Origin: Bacteroidota bacterium
GTDB lineage: Bacteria; Bacteroidota; Bacteroidia; NS11-12g; UBA955
DNA: 9,875 nucleotides
Reading direction: 5' to 3'
Assembly: GCA_030836345.1 (NCBI GenBank)
Contig: JAURQA010000109.1
Span: 1 to 9,875, forward strand
Positions 1 to 5,830 of this stretch are shown here, piece by piece. A model generated the notes under the pieces. The model did no database searches. It worked only from the letters and a program-made list of their open reading frames with translations, and was not told the origin of the DNA. How positions within the stretch are numbered: the first letter of the stretch is position 1; every line of letters begins with the position of its first letter. A program made the translations under genes and the position numbers.

Positions 1-542
1 TATTTTTTTGTTTCAAATCCAACAACTTTTATGTTATTCATGGAATTGTGTAATGAAGACCAAAATTCCTTTTTCATAGCAAATAGGTATTTATTGTCGT
101 TATCACTAAAAACAATCAATTGTATTGCATCTCCGTAGATGTCAAAATATTGGCCTTTAAATCGTAACCTTATCTCATTAAAGTTGATTTTATTTTCAAA
201 AACTTTTTTATAGCGTAGTTCGTTTGACTTTTTGTCAATGGCTACAAATAATTTTTTCTTAGTCTTATTTACTAAATAAACGTTTTCTAGAAACAAATCA
301 ATCGAGATGTTGTCAATTACATTAATTACTTTTTTAGTGCTCAGATCAAAATCAACTAGATGTAATTTTTTATAAGTTGTCCAACCATCTATTGCGTCAG
401 CTCTGTCAATGAAATTTCCAAAGTTCAGAGCAGCCATATCTTCTTTGCAATTACAATATTTAAAATTATTTTCTACTTGTGCTTGTATAGAATTAAGTGT
501 AGAGATTGTAATTAAAATAAGGAGTATTCTAATGTGTATCAT
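1..542 (-). CDS. secreted protein of unknown function, 3' end outside window
   Basis: An open frame starts at the ATG complementary to 540-542 and runs without a stop through 180 codons to the left edge, where two bases of the next codon (TA) remain. The start is a clear Sec signal peptide: a short basic n-region (MIHIR), a hydrophobic core (ILLILITISTL), and a likely cut after residue 21 (SIQA|Q), the usual Bacteroidota pattern. It is not a lipoprotein, because there is no lipobox cysteine. The mature part has a Cys-x-Cys pair at residues 30 and 32 and alternates short hydrophobic and charged stretches, suggesting a mostly beta fold. I recognise no family. It is very AT-rich and lysine/asparagine-rich compared with the genes to the right of the tRNA, fitting acquired DNA. 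The signal peptide and the long stop-free frame in AT-rich DNA make it a real gene; the function is unknown. Confidence 0.75.
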   Translation of the reverse strand, partial: MIHIRILLILITISTLNSIQAQVENNFKYCNCKEDMAALNFGNFIDRADAIDGWTTYKKLHLVDFDLSTKKVINVIDNISIDLFLENVYLVNKTKKKLFVAIDKKSNELRYKKVFENKINFNEIRLRFKGQYFDIYGDAIQLIVFSDNDNKYLFAMKKEFWSSLHNSMNNIKVVGFETKK

Positions 543-551
543 ATTTTTTTT

Positions 552-583
552 CAAATTTACAAAAAAAAAATTATTCACATCAA
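552..583 (-). promoter_or_regulatory. putative promoter of the secreted-protein gene
   Basis: On the minus strand a perfect Bacteroidota -7 box, TAAATTTG (559 to 552), lies 9 bases upstream of the ATG at 542. A TTG (583 to 581) sits 21 bases further upstream, near the expected -33 place. Transcription would begin only a few bases before the ATG, giving a nearly leaderless message. The surrounding DNA is so AT-rich that a chance match is possible. Confidence 0.35.
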
Positions 584-611
584 ATGCCGGGACCAATTTA
601 TTACTTGCGTA

Positions 612-824
612 ATGAACCTATATAATATTTATGTGGGCGAGTGGAATTATCTTTACGATAATATAAAATGGCAAAAATTACCGGGTGGAGACCACAGTGC
701 GATTGGTGACTGTAAAGCAACGCTTGAAGTTTTAAGAAAAATAGCTAACTCTGACCTCAAGAAACCACCAAGCACAATAAAGCAATATTTGAAACTAATT
801 TCTACAATACTTAATGGAAATTAA
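612..824 (+). pseudogene. 3'-5' exonuclease (DEDDh) C-terminal remnant
   Basis: A 70-codon frame from the ATG at 612 matches the C-terminal end of DnaQ-like DEDDh exonucleases. GEWN (residues 9-12) and WQKLPGGDHSAIGDCKATLE (20-39) contain the Exo III motif H-x-A-x-x-D (H28, D33), which carries the catalytic histidine and the last metal-binding aspartate. The rest of the fold, including Exo I (D-x-E) and Exo II, is missing. The frame is open upstream to 534, and a few residues before M27 of that longer reading may still be homologous, but beyond about 570 the sequence is low-complexity and overlaps the promoter and start of the opposite gene. Exonucleases of this type are usually 170-250 residues, so this is a 5'-truncated copy that cannot be active. 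The motif match is seen directly; the decay interpretation is inferred. Confidence 0.7.
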
Positions 825-1009
825 TTTTTTAAAAGTCTATTCCTAACCCCACCTCACCAAAACCATTAGGCTATACCAACATCCTGAGCAAAGGCTGCAA
901 AAGGAAACCGATATTTTGAAAGGGTACGGGGGTGTTGAATATGAAAAATAGTTGGGATTTTTTGGGGATTTATCTGTAAAACGATACCCAAATCGATACC
1001 CTGAGACAT
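825..1009. other. gene-free spacer between exonuclease remnant and tRNA terminator
   Basis: I see no convincing coding frame on either strand in this stretch: all frames are interrupted within a few dozen codons and match no family. It contains a short direct repeat at 982-1001. The position, on the 3' side of a tRNA gene and next to a truncated gene, is where the end of an integrated element would be expected. Confidence 0.5.
982..1001. repeat. short direct repeat CGATACCC x2
   Basis: CGATACCC occurs at 982-989 and again at 994-1001, separated by AAAT, so the two copies repeat with a 12-base period. They sit about 60-75 bases from the 3' end of tRNA-Glu. Short direct repeats in this position can be arm-type binding sites of a tyrosine recombinase, but two 8-base copies are also possible by chance. 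Confidence 0.4.
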
Positions 1010-1049
1010 AAAAAACCCGTAACTGACTGTTTAATAATCAATTACGGGT
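1010..1049 (-). terminator. Rho-independent terminator of tRNA-Glu
   Basis: On the minus strand, 9 bases after the end of the tRNA, a stem ACCCGTAA (1049 to 1042) pairs with TTACGGGT (1022 to 1015). Further TGA/TCA pairing lies inside it, and the 3' arm runs directly into a T-tract (1014 to 1010). This is a classical terminator with an 8-bp outer stem, pointing away from the tRNA. Confidence 0.8.
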
Positions 1050-1058
1050 AATTAAGGG

Positions 1059-1130
1059 TAGCCCGTAGGGGAATCGAACCCCTCTTACCAGGATGAAAAC
1101 CTGGCGTCCTAGCCGATAGACGAACGGGCC
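1059..1130 (-). tRNA. tRNA-Glu (anticodon TTC)
   Basis: The minus strand from 1130 to 1059 folds as a 72-nt cloverleaf. The acceptor stem GGCCCGT/ACGGGCT has a G1-U72 wobble and the discriminator is A73. The anticodon stem is CCAGG/CCTGG with loop TTTTCAT, giving anticodon TTC (1097 to 1095). The T arm contains GGTTCGATTCC. The 3' CCA is not encoded (genomic ACCC follows), so it must be added after transcription. It lies 53 bases downstream of rsfS on the same strand and has its own promoter-like box and terminator. Confidence 0.97.
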
Positions 1131-1147
1131 ATTTGCCTAATGGGGTG

Positions 1148-1155
1148 CAAATCTA
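1148..1155 (-). promoter_or_regulatory. putative promoter -7 box of tRNA-Glu
   Basis: On the minus strand TAGATTTG (1155 to 1148) matches the Bacteroidota -7 consensus TAnnTTTG exactly and lies 17 bases before the tRNA 5' end, giving a short leader for RNase P to remove. A TTG lies only 12 bases upstream, closer than the usual 19-21, so the -33 element is uncertain. Confidence 0.5.
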
Positions 1156-1183
1156 AGTTGTGTTTTTCAAAAAAACCACACTT

Positions 1184-1549
1184 TTAGAATTTTTTTATTT
1201 TGGCGTCTCCCCATAATTCTTCCAAGGCATAAAACTCCCTTTTGTCTTTTAAGAAAATATGAAGCACCACGTTCACAAAGTCAAGCACCAACCACTCCGA
1301 ATCTTGACCTACTCCCTCACGCACAAATGGCTTTTCGCTGAGTTGTTTGCGAGCAAAATCTTCTGCACTATCCACCAAAGCCTCTAATTGCTTAAAGTTG
1401 CTTCCGCTGCTGATGACCATAAACTCAGCAAATGTATTCTTTAGATTTCTCAAATCTAAAGAGACAATATCTTCTCCTTTTTTTTCTTCAAGACCAGCCA
1501 CAAGTACATTTACAAGTAATTCTGATTCGCTTATTTCGGTTTTTGCCAT
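1184..1549 (-). CDS. rsfS: ribosomal silencing factor RsfS (YbeB/iojap family)
   Basis: A 121-residue cytoplasmic protein of the RsfS/DUF143 family, which binds uL14 on the large ribosomal subunit and blocks joining with the 30S subunit when nutrients are short. Family features are plain: DIVSLDLRNL (27-36), the segment FAEFMVISSGSN (40-51), W86-LVLDFVNVVLHIF (86-99), and REFYALEELWGDA (104-116). Length is normal for the family, and MAKTE at 1549 is the only sensible start. In many Bacteroidota rsfS diverges from birA, as here, and is followed by ftsH; here the next thing downstream is a tRNA gene, so that link is broken. A weak hairpin lies just past the stop (1157-1183) but has no clear T-tract. 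Confidence 0.93.
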   Translation of the reverse strand: MAKTEISESELLVNVLVAGLEEKKGEDIVSLDLRNLKNTFAEFMVISSGSNFKQLEALVDSAEDFARKQLSEKPFVREGVGQDSEWLVLDFVNVVLHIFLKDKREFYALEELWGDAKIKKF

Positions 1550-1584
1550 ACCTGGTTATAACTTTGTGCAAAGGTCAACAAAAA
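1550..1584. promoter_or_regulatory. divergent promoter region between rsfS and birA
   Basis: The gap between two outward-facing start codons is only 35 bases. On the plus strand TAACTTTG (1559-1566) fits TAnnTTTG exactly and would start birA transcription about 13 bases before its ATG. On the minus strand GACCTTTG (1576 to 1569) fits with one mismatch and would serve rsfS. The two boxes form an inverted repeat (CTTTG-TG-CAAAG, 1562-1573) and point at each other, so polymerase could occupy only one at a time. No good -33 element is seen for either. Confidence 0.45.
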
Positions 1585-2346
1585 ATGGGAGATATTGAAC
1601 TGCATTCAGAAATAGCTGATATGACCGTCTGGTACATTTCAGAATGCGAATCAACCTTCGATATTTTAGCAGAACTGCCCACCAAAGGAAATAAGTATAA
1701 CGCGGTATTTACCTTTAACCAAACCGCCGGAAAAGGGCAGTTCAATAGAACATGGGAATCCCAGCCATTCAAGAACATTGCGCTCAGTGTGGCCATCCCT
1801 CTAAGCCCTGATATGGCAGCAAATCCTACCTTGTTTAATATGCATTTGAGTACCGCTGTTTTAGCCGCACTGCAGGCTACAAGCTCTGCCGATTTAAGCA
1901 TTAAATGGCCCAATGATATTTATGGAGAAGATAAAAAATTGGCTGGCTTCTTAATGTCCATTCTGAGCATGGGCCAGAATAAGTTCTTTCAGTTGGGATT
2001 AGGTATAAATGTAAATCAAATAAAATGGGCCTCCGATATCCCCAATCCTATCTCCTTGAGTATCTTAAATAATCAGGAACAAGATTTACATAAGGTCCTA
2101 AATGGCACCTTAAGTCAGATACAAAAGAGTGTAGAGTCCTTTAATTCAAAGAATCAGGAGAAAATTTTATGCGCGTTTAATAAAGGCTTATGGCGACGTG
2201 GGAAGGATGTGACCTATGCCGCAGAAGGCAAAGCCACGGAGCAGGGAATCCTTTTAGGGGTAAATACCAAGGGCCAAATACAAGTCACCCATACCGGCGG
2301 AATAAAGTCATTTCATTTAGGGGAAGTTCGGCTTCTACCCGGATAA
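1585..2346 (+). CDS. birA: biotin--[acetyl-CoA-carboxylase] ligase, single-function (no HTH)
   Basis: A 253-residue biotin-protein ligase: it makes biotinyl-5'-AMP from biotin and ATP and transfers biotin to a lysine on the carrier protein of acetyl-CoA carboxylase and related enzymes, in the cytoplasm. Motifs in order are QTAGKGQFNRTW (46-57, the ATP/biotinyl-AMP loop), KWPNDIY (107-113, with the catalytic lysine), KLAGFL (118-123) and GLGINVN (138-144), followed by a small C-terminal SH3-like domain (about 205-253). It lacks the N-terminal winged helix of E. coli BirA, so it is not expected to repress biotin genes. The frame is open further upstream, but the ATG at 1585 is chosen because homology begins there and a longer form would overlap rsfS. 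The loop differs from GRGRRGR of E. coli (GKGQFNR here), probably a lineage difference. Confidence 0.93.
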   Translation: MGDIELHSEIADMTVWYISECESTFDILAELPTKGNKYNAVFTFNQTAGKGQFNRTWESQPFKNIALSVAIPLSPDMAANPTLFNMHLSTAVLAALQATSSADLSIKWPNDIYGEDKKLAGFLMSILSMGQNKFFQLGLGINVNQIKWASDIPNPISLSILNNQEQDLHKVLNGTLSQIQKSVESFNSKNQEKILCAFNKGLWRRGKDVTYAAEGKATEQGILLGVNTKGQIQVTHTGGIKSFHLGEVRLLPG

Positions 2347-2349
2347 TTG

Positions 2350-2380
2350 TTGTAATTGTGATGCAACCTTTTTATCTTCG
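2350..2380 (+). promoter_or_regulatory. putative promoter of the DUF1800-DUF1501 operon
   Basis: TTG (2350-2352) is followed after 20 bases by TATCTTCG (2373-2380), one mismatch from TAnnTTTG. The spacing fits Bacteroidota housekeeping promoters, and the box lies just after the birA stop and 23 bases before the ATG at 2403. GGGGAG and AGGTG between them could serve as ribosome binding sites for the GTG at 2394 and the ATG at 2403 respectively. Confidence 0.45.
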
Positions 2381-2402
2381 GGGAGTTAAATAGGTGAATA
2401 TC

Positions 2403-4067
2403 ATGAAGAGAAGAGAGTTTTTTTCTGCATCCCTTCCTAAAACGGAAGGAGTTTCGGAGCTTAAACAAGTAAAGAAAGTAGAGCGTAGAACCAGTTCGGG
2501 AATATCAGAATATACAGGTACATGGAGCCAATGGGAAGTAAAGCATTTGCTATCCAGAGCTCTTTTTGGATACAATCATGCAGATTTGACCAAATACGGA
2601 GCTAAAACGATGTCAGAAACCGTAGCCGAGTTAGTTAATATTGATGAAACGGTGCCGGACTTGCCTATCAACGATTACAGTTTTAATACAACAGATCCGG
2701 AATGTGCAGAAAATGCGGTTTGGTTAAATACTAAAAACTCCAGCAATTTTGGAAGGCGCATGAGTCTAAGAAATTGGTGGATGAAACACATGATTTCAGA
2801 TGGAACCATTCGCGAAAAGATGACGCTGTTTTGGCACAATCACTTTGCCGCAGAGTCTGCTGCGATTGCTGATGCGCGTATGGCTTACGTTTACCTTGCC
2901 CTTTTGCGCAAACATTGCATGGGTAATTTAAGAGACCTCACCAAAGACATGACCATTGATCCAGGCATGTTGAAATATTTAAACGGTTATGTGAACTCAA
3001 AGGAGGCACCCGATGAAAATTATGCTCGTGAACTGCAAGAACTTTTTACCCTAGGAAAAGGCCCGGATAGTAAATATACCGAAGATGACGTCAAAGCAGC
3101 CGCTCGAGTTTTAACAGGTTGGAGAATTGATTATTCTAAGAATCCACCCATTAGACTTTTTCAGAGCAACAGGCATGACGAAGACGATAAACAGTTTTCT
3201 GCCTTCTATGGAAATAAGGTCATTAAAGGCCAAACTGGAGCAACTGCTGGAGAGGCAGAGCTCGACGAAATGCTGGATATGATTTTTGCTAAAAGCGAGG
3301 TATCCAAGCACATTATTCGAAGGCTATATGTCTTTTTTGTATACTATGAGATAGATGCAGATACCGAAGCTAACGTTATTGAGCCTTTGGCCCAATTGTA
3401 TGAAACAAATAACCACAACATTAAACCAGTCATAGAAACGCTTCTTAAGAGTGAGCACTTTTTTGATCAAGCCAATAGAGGATGCATCATTAAGTCACCC
3501 TTAGATTATATGGTGGGTTTTGCAAAATCTGGATACCTAAATATGCCCGCAGAAACGGAGAGCAATGCCGTGCGGTACACGCATGAGAAATACATTAATG
3601 ATATTTGTGCGGTGAGCGAGCAGGCTTTATTAGATCCACCAGGTGTGGCTGGCTGGCCAGCCTATTATCAAGCCCCTTCATTTCACGAAGTGTGGATTTC
3701 TAGTAATACCATGCCTACTCGAATTGCTCTGATGGGACAGATGGCCTATAGTGGAAGAAAAAGCCAAGGCTATACCCTCAAAATGAACCTTTTTGATATT
3801 GCAGAAAATACCTCTGACCCCAGTGATCCAAATATTTTGGTGAATGAATGCTTGGATTATTTCCTACCAATGCCATCATCAGAAAATTTAAAGGCAAGCA
3901 CCAAAGAATTTTTGCTTCCTGGCGGTTTGCCAGATTTTAACTGGACCACTATTTGGAATACCTACAAGTCCGACCCGGGAGACGCAACCAATACAAAAAC
4001 CTGCACGGACTTACTTACCTATATGATATATAGCATCTTAAACTTAGCCGAATTTCAACTACACTAA
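2403..4067 (+). CDS. DUF1800 family protein
   Basis: A 554-residue DUF1800 (PF08811) protein; the biochemical function of the family is not established. Family marks are HLLSRALFGY (48-57), EKMTLFWHNHFA (138-149), ENYARELQELFTLG (205-218), YTEDDVKAAARVLTGW (225-240), PPGVAGWPAYYQ (412-423) and the C-terminal EFQLH. DUF1800 genes commonly pair with DUF1501 genes, as here: the partner begins 18 bases downstream and must be co-transcribed. A GTG at 2394 would add three residues. The ATG is preferred because the protein then begins MKRREFF, like the partner's MKRRNFLK, with AGGTG five or six bases ahead. Oddly, the arginine pair is not followed by a hydrophobic segment (SASLPKTEGVSELK), so no working signal peptide is visible. 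It may be cytoplasmic or exported together with the partner. Confidence 0.9.
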   Translation: MKRREFFSASLPKTEGVSELKQVKKVERRTSSGISEYTGTWSQWEVKHLLSRALFGYNHADLTKYGAKTMSETVAELVNIDETVPDLPINDYSFNTTDPECAENAVWLNTKNSSNFGRRMSLRNWWMKHMISDGTIREKMTLFWHNHFAAESAAIADARMAYVYLALLRKHCMGNLRDLTKDMTIDPGMLKYLNGYVNSKEAPDENYARELQELFTLGKGPDSKYTEDDVKAAARVLTGWRIDYSKNPPIRLFQSNRHDEDDKQFSAFYGNKVIKGQTGATAGEAELDEMLDMIFAKSEVSKHIIRRLYVFFVYYEIDADTEANVIEPLAQLYETNNHNIKPVIETLLKSEHFFDQANRGCIIKSPLDYMVGFAKSGYLNMPAETESNAVRYTHEKYINDICAVSEQALLDPPGVAGWPAYYQAPSFHEVWISSNTMPTRIALMGQMAYSGRKSQGYTLKMNLFDIAENTSDPSDPNILVNECLDYFLPMPSSENLKASTKEFLLPGGLPDFNWTTIWNTYKSDPGDATNTKTCTDLLTYMIYSILNLAEFQLH

Positions 4068-4070
4068 TTT

Positions 4071-4080
4071 AGAGAGGAAC
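4071..4080 (+). promoter_or_regulatory. ribosome binding site of the DUF1501 gene
   Basis: AGAGAGGA lies 7 bases or so before the ATG at 4086, in the 18-base gap after the DUF1800 stop. It is stronger than most sites in this window and supports translation of the second gene from a shared message. Confidence 0.5.
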
Positions 4081-4085
4081 ATCAA

Positions 4086-5660
4086 ATGAAAAGAAGAAAT
4101 TTTTTAAAAGCATCCAGCCTTCTTCCTTTAGGAATTGGAGGTCTTGGATTTAAAAATTTGAGTGCTACTCCTTTCCTAGCCTCATTGGGCTTAAAGGCGG
4201 CAACCAACGACAATATTTTAGTACTTATTCGATTAAACGGAGGGAATGATGGTCTTAATACGGTTATTCCTCTGGACCAATACACGAACCTGAGCAAAGC
4301 CAGGAGCAATGTATTAATACCCGAAACCGAAGTTCTTAAACTTACAGGTACGGATAATACAGGTTTGCATCCATCCATGACTGCCATAAGAGGCATGTAT
4401 GATGAGGGGTTGGTAAATATTGTACAATCAGCAGGATATCCAAACCCAAATTTTTCGCATTTTAGATCTACCGATATTTGGAATTCAGGAAGTGATTCTA
4501 ACCAATTTTGGGACACCGGTTGGCTAGGAAGAGCCTTGGATAAAGAGTATCCTGGGTACCCTACGGGTTATCCAACCGCAGATATGCCCGATCCTTTAGC
4601 CCTAGGGATTGGTACTTTTTCTACTGTAACGCAAGGTCCAAAGAATCAAATGGGAATAGGGGTAAGTAATCCCAATACCGTATATGATTTAATTAATGGA
4701 AATACCGATACTGCACCCAATTCAAAATATGGAAAAGAGCTCGCCTATATTCGCTTGGTAAACGAGCAAACCAATGTATATACAAAAGCCATAAAAGCAG
4801 CTAGTGATAAGGGAGAAAACTTAAGTACAAAATATCCCACCGGTGCCCGACCCAACAGTTTAAGTGAGCAATTAAAAATTGTTGCAAGGCTTATTTCGGG
4901 AGGCTTAAAAACCAAAGTATATATGGTTTCCATAGGTGGTTTTGATACCCATGCAAGCCAAGTGGATGCAATGGACCATAAAGTAGGAACTCATGCGAAT
5001 TTGCTAAAAACACTATCTGATTCCATTGGTGCATTCCAGGATGATTTGAAACTCTTGTCCTTGGATGAAAAAGTGGCCGGAATGACCTACTCTGAGTTTG
5101 GACGAAGAATTAAGAGTAATTTAAGTGGTGGTACGGATCATGGGGCAGGAGCGCCCATGATGGTATTCGGTAAGAATGTTCAAGGCGGTATTTTAGGAAA
5201 TAGTCCGGTTATACCCGAAACAGTAGAAGTGAAGGACAATATACCTATGCAGTTTGATATGCGTCAGGTTTATGCCAGCACCATTAAAGATTGGTTTGGA
5301 ATTACAGGATCTACTCTTACAGATATTATGGGCAAGCCCTATGATATTTTACCCATTTATAAGAGTAGCAATGTTTCCATCAATGATTTTGAGGATTTAG
5401 TGAGTAATATTAAGATTTATGAGCCTTTCCCAAATCCAGTGGACGATGAAGTGAACCTTAAATTCAAAACCGATGGGGGAACCATAGCCATAAGTATTTT
5501 TGATCCTTTAGGGAATCTTGTAAAGCAAGCATTTAAAGGAAGAGTAGCCTCGGGAGAACAAGTAAAAACCTTCAGCTTAAAAGGAATGAGCAGTGGAAAT
5601 TACTTTATTCAATTAGCTCAAGGAACCAAACGGGTTAGTTCCGTTATTATTAAGAAATAG
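4086..5660 (+). CDS. DUF1501 family protein with Tat signal and T9SS type A sorting domain
   Basis: A 524-residue DUF1501 (PF07394) protein, a family related in fold to alkaline phosphatases/sulfatases; its substrate is unknown. The N terminus is a twin-arginine signal: KRRNFLK (2-8), hydrophobic region SLLPLGIGGLGF (11-22), and a possible cut near residue 39. DUF1501 marks are LIRLNGGNDGLNTVIPL (47-63), FSHFRSTDIWNSG (123-135), GGFDTHASQ (284-292), MTYSEFGRR (333-341) and GGTDHGAGAPMMVFG (348-362), whose D/H residues probably bind metal. Residues about 441-524 form a T9SS type A C-terminal domain (NIKIYEPFPNPVDDEV at the start, GNYFIQL and a lysine end), which directs the protein through the outer membrane and is normally cut off. 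It is second in an operon with DUF1800. The combination of Tat-type and T9SS signals predicts folding in the cytoplasm followed by two-step export. Confidence 0.93.
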   Translation: MKRRNFLKASSLLPLGIGGLGFKNLSATPFLASLGLKAATNDNILVLIRLNGGNDGLNTVIPLDQYTNLSKARSNVLIPETEVLKLTGTDNTGLHPSMTAIRGMYDEGLVNIVQSAGYPNPNFSHFRSTDIWNSGSDSNQFWDTGWLGRALDKEYPGYPTGYPTADMPDPLALGIGTFSTVTQGPKNQMGIGVSNPNTVYDLINGNTDTAPNSKYGKELAYIRLVNEQTNVYTKAIKAASDKGENLSTKYPTGARPNSLSEQLKIVARLISGGLKTKVYMVSIGGFDTHASQVDAMDHKVGTHANLLKTLSDSIGAFQDDLKLLSLDEKVAGMTYSEFGRRIKSNLSGGTDHGAGAPMMVFGKNVQGGILGNSPVIPETVEVKDNIPMQFDMRQVYASTIKDWFGITGSTLTDIMGKPYDILPIYKSSNVSINDFEDLVSNIKIYEPFPNPVDDEVNLKFKTDGGTIAISIFDPLGNLVKQAFKGRVASGEQVKTFSLKGMSSGNYFIQLAQGTKRVSSVIIKK

Positions 5661-5830
5661 CCATCCAAGCAAAATCTAAGGTATATTAAGCGAGCCAAGC
5701 CATCTTTATTTTGCAAAGAAACGTAAATTGTATCTTTTAGGTAAAAGGCATGCAACAAAGCTAAGGGCAAAGACGTCTGTACGTTATATTTGTAGATATT
5801 CGTAGTATAGCAGCCATACTAATTTCGGCG
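5661..5830. other. intergenic region holding the real 5' end of the SBBP gene
   Basis: No clear terminator follows the DUF1501 stop; a distant GCAAAAT/ATTTTGC pair (5669-5675, 5708-5714) has a loop too long to count. The last 66 bases (5765-5830) form an open frame continuous with the next gene. Bases 5798-5830 plus the start of the annotated gene encode a convincing signal peptide, so part of this region is probably translated. Confidence 0.55.
5785..5792 (+). promoter_or_regulatory. putative promoter -7 box of the SBBP gene
   Basis: TATATTTG fits TAnnTTTG exactly and would place the transcription start near 5798, at the codon where the signal peptide begins. No TTG lies at the -33 distance. 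A second candidate is TATCTTTT (5731-5738), with TTG at 5711-5713, ahead of an ATG at 5750. Confidence 0.35.

Noticed and set aside
409..612. Plus-strand 67-codon frame
   Set aside because: It lies opposite the start and signal peptide of the secreted-protein gene and has a low-complexity composition; the minus-strand frame is much longer and has a signal peptide.
1157..1183. Hairpin between rsfS and tRNA-Glu as a terminator
   Set aside because: The stem needs two bulges and much of it is A-T; no T-tract follows on the rsfS strand.
1432..1584. Upstream extension of birA by 51 codons
   Set aside because: It runs antisense through rsfS and adds no ligase homology; the ATG at 1585 fits the family start.
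1575..1913. Minus-strand 112-codon frame inside birA
   Set aside because: Antisense shadow of a well-supported gene, with no recognisable domain.
4082..4516. Minus-strand 144-codon frame inside the DUF1501 gene
   Set aside because: Shadow of a gene with clear family motifs; composition is not protein-like.
5669..5714. GCAAAAT/ATTTTGC inverted repeat after the DUF1501 gene
   Set aside because: Seven mostly A-T pairs around a loop of more than 30 bases, with no T-tract; unlikely to terminate transcription.
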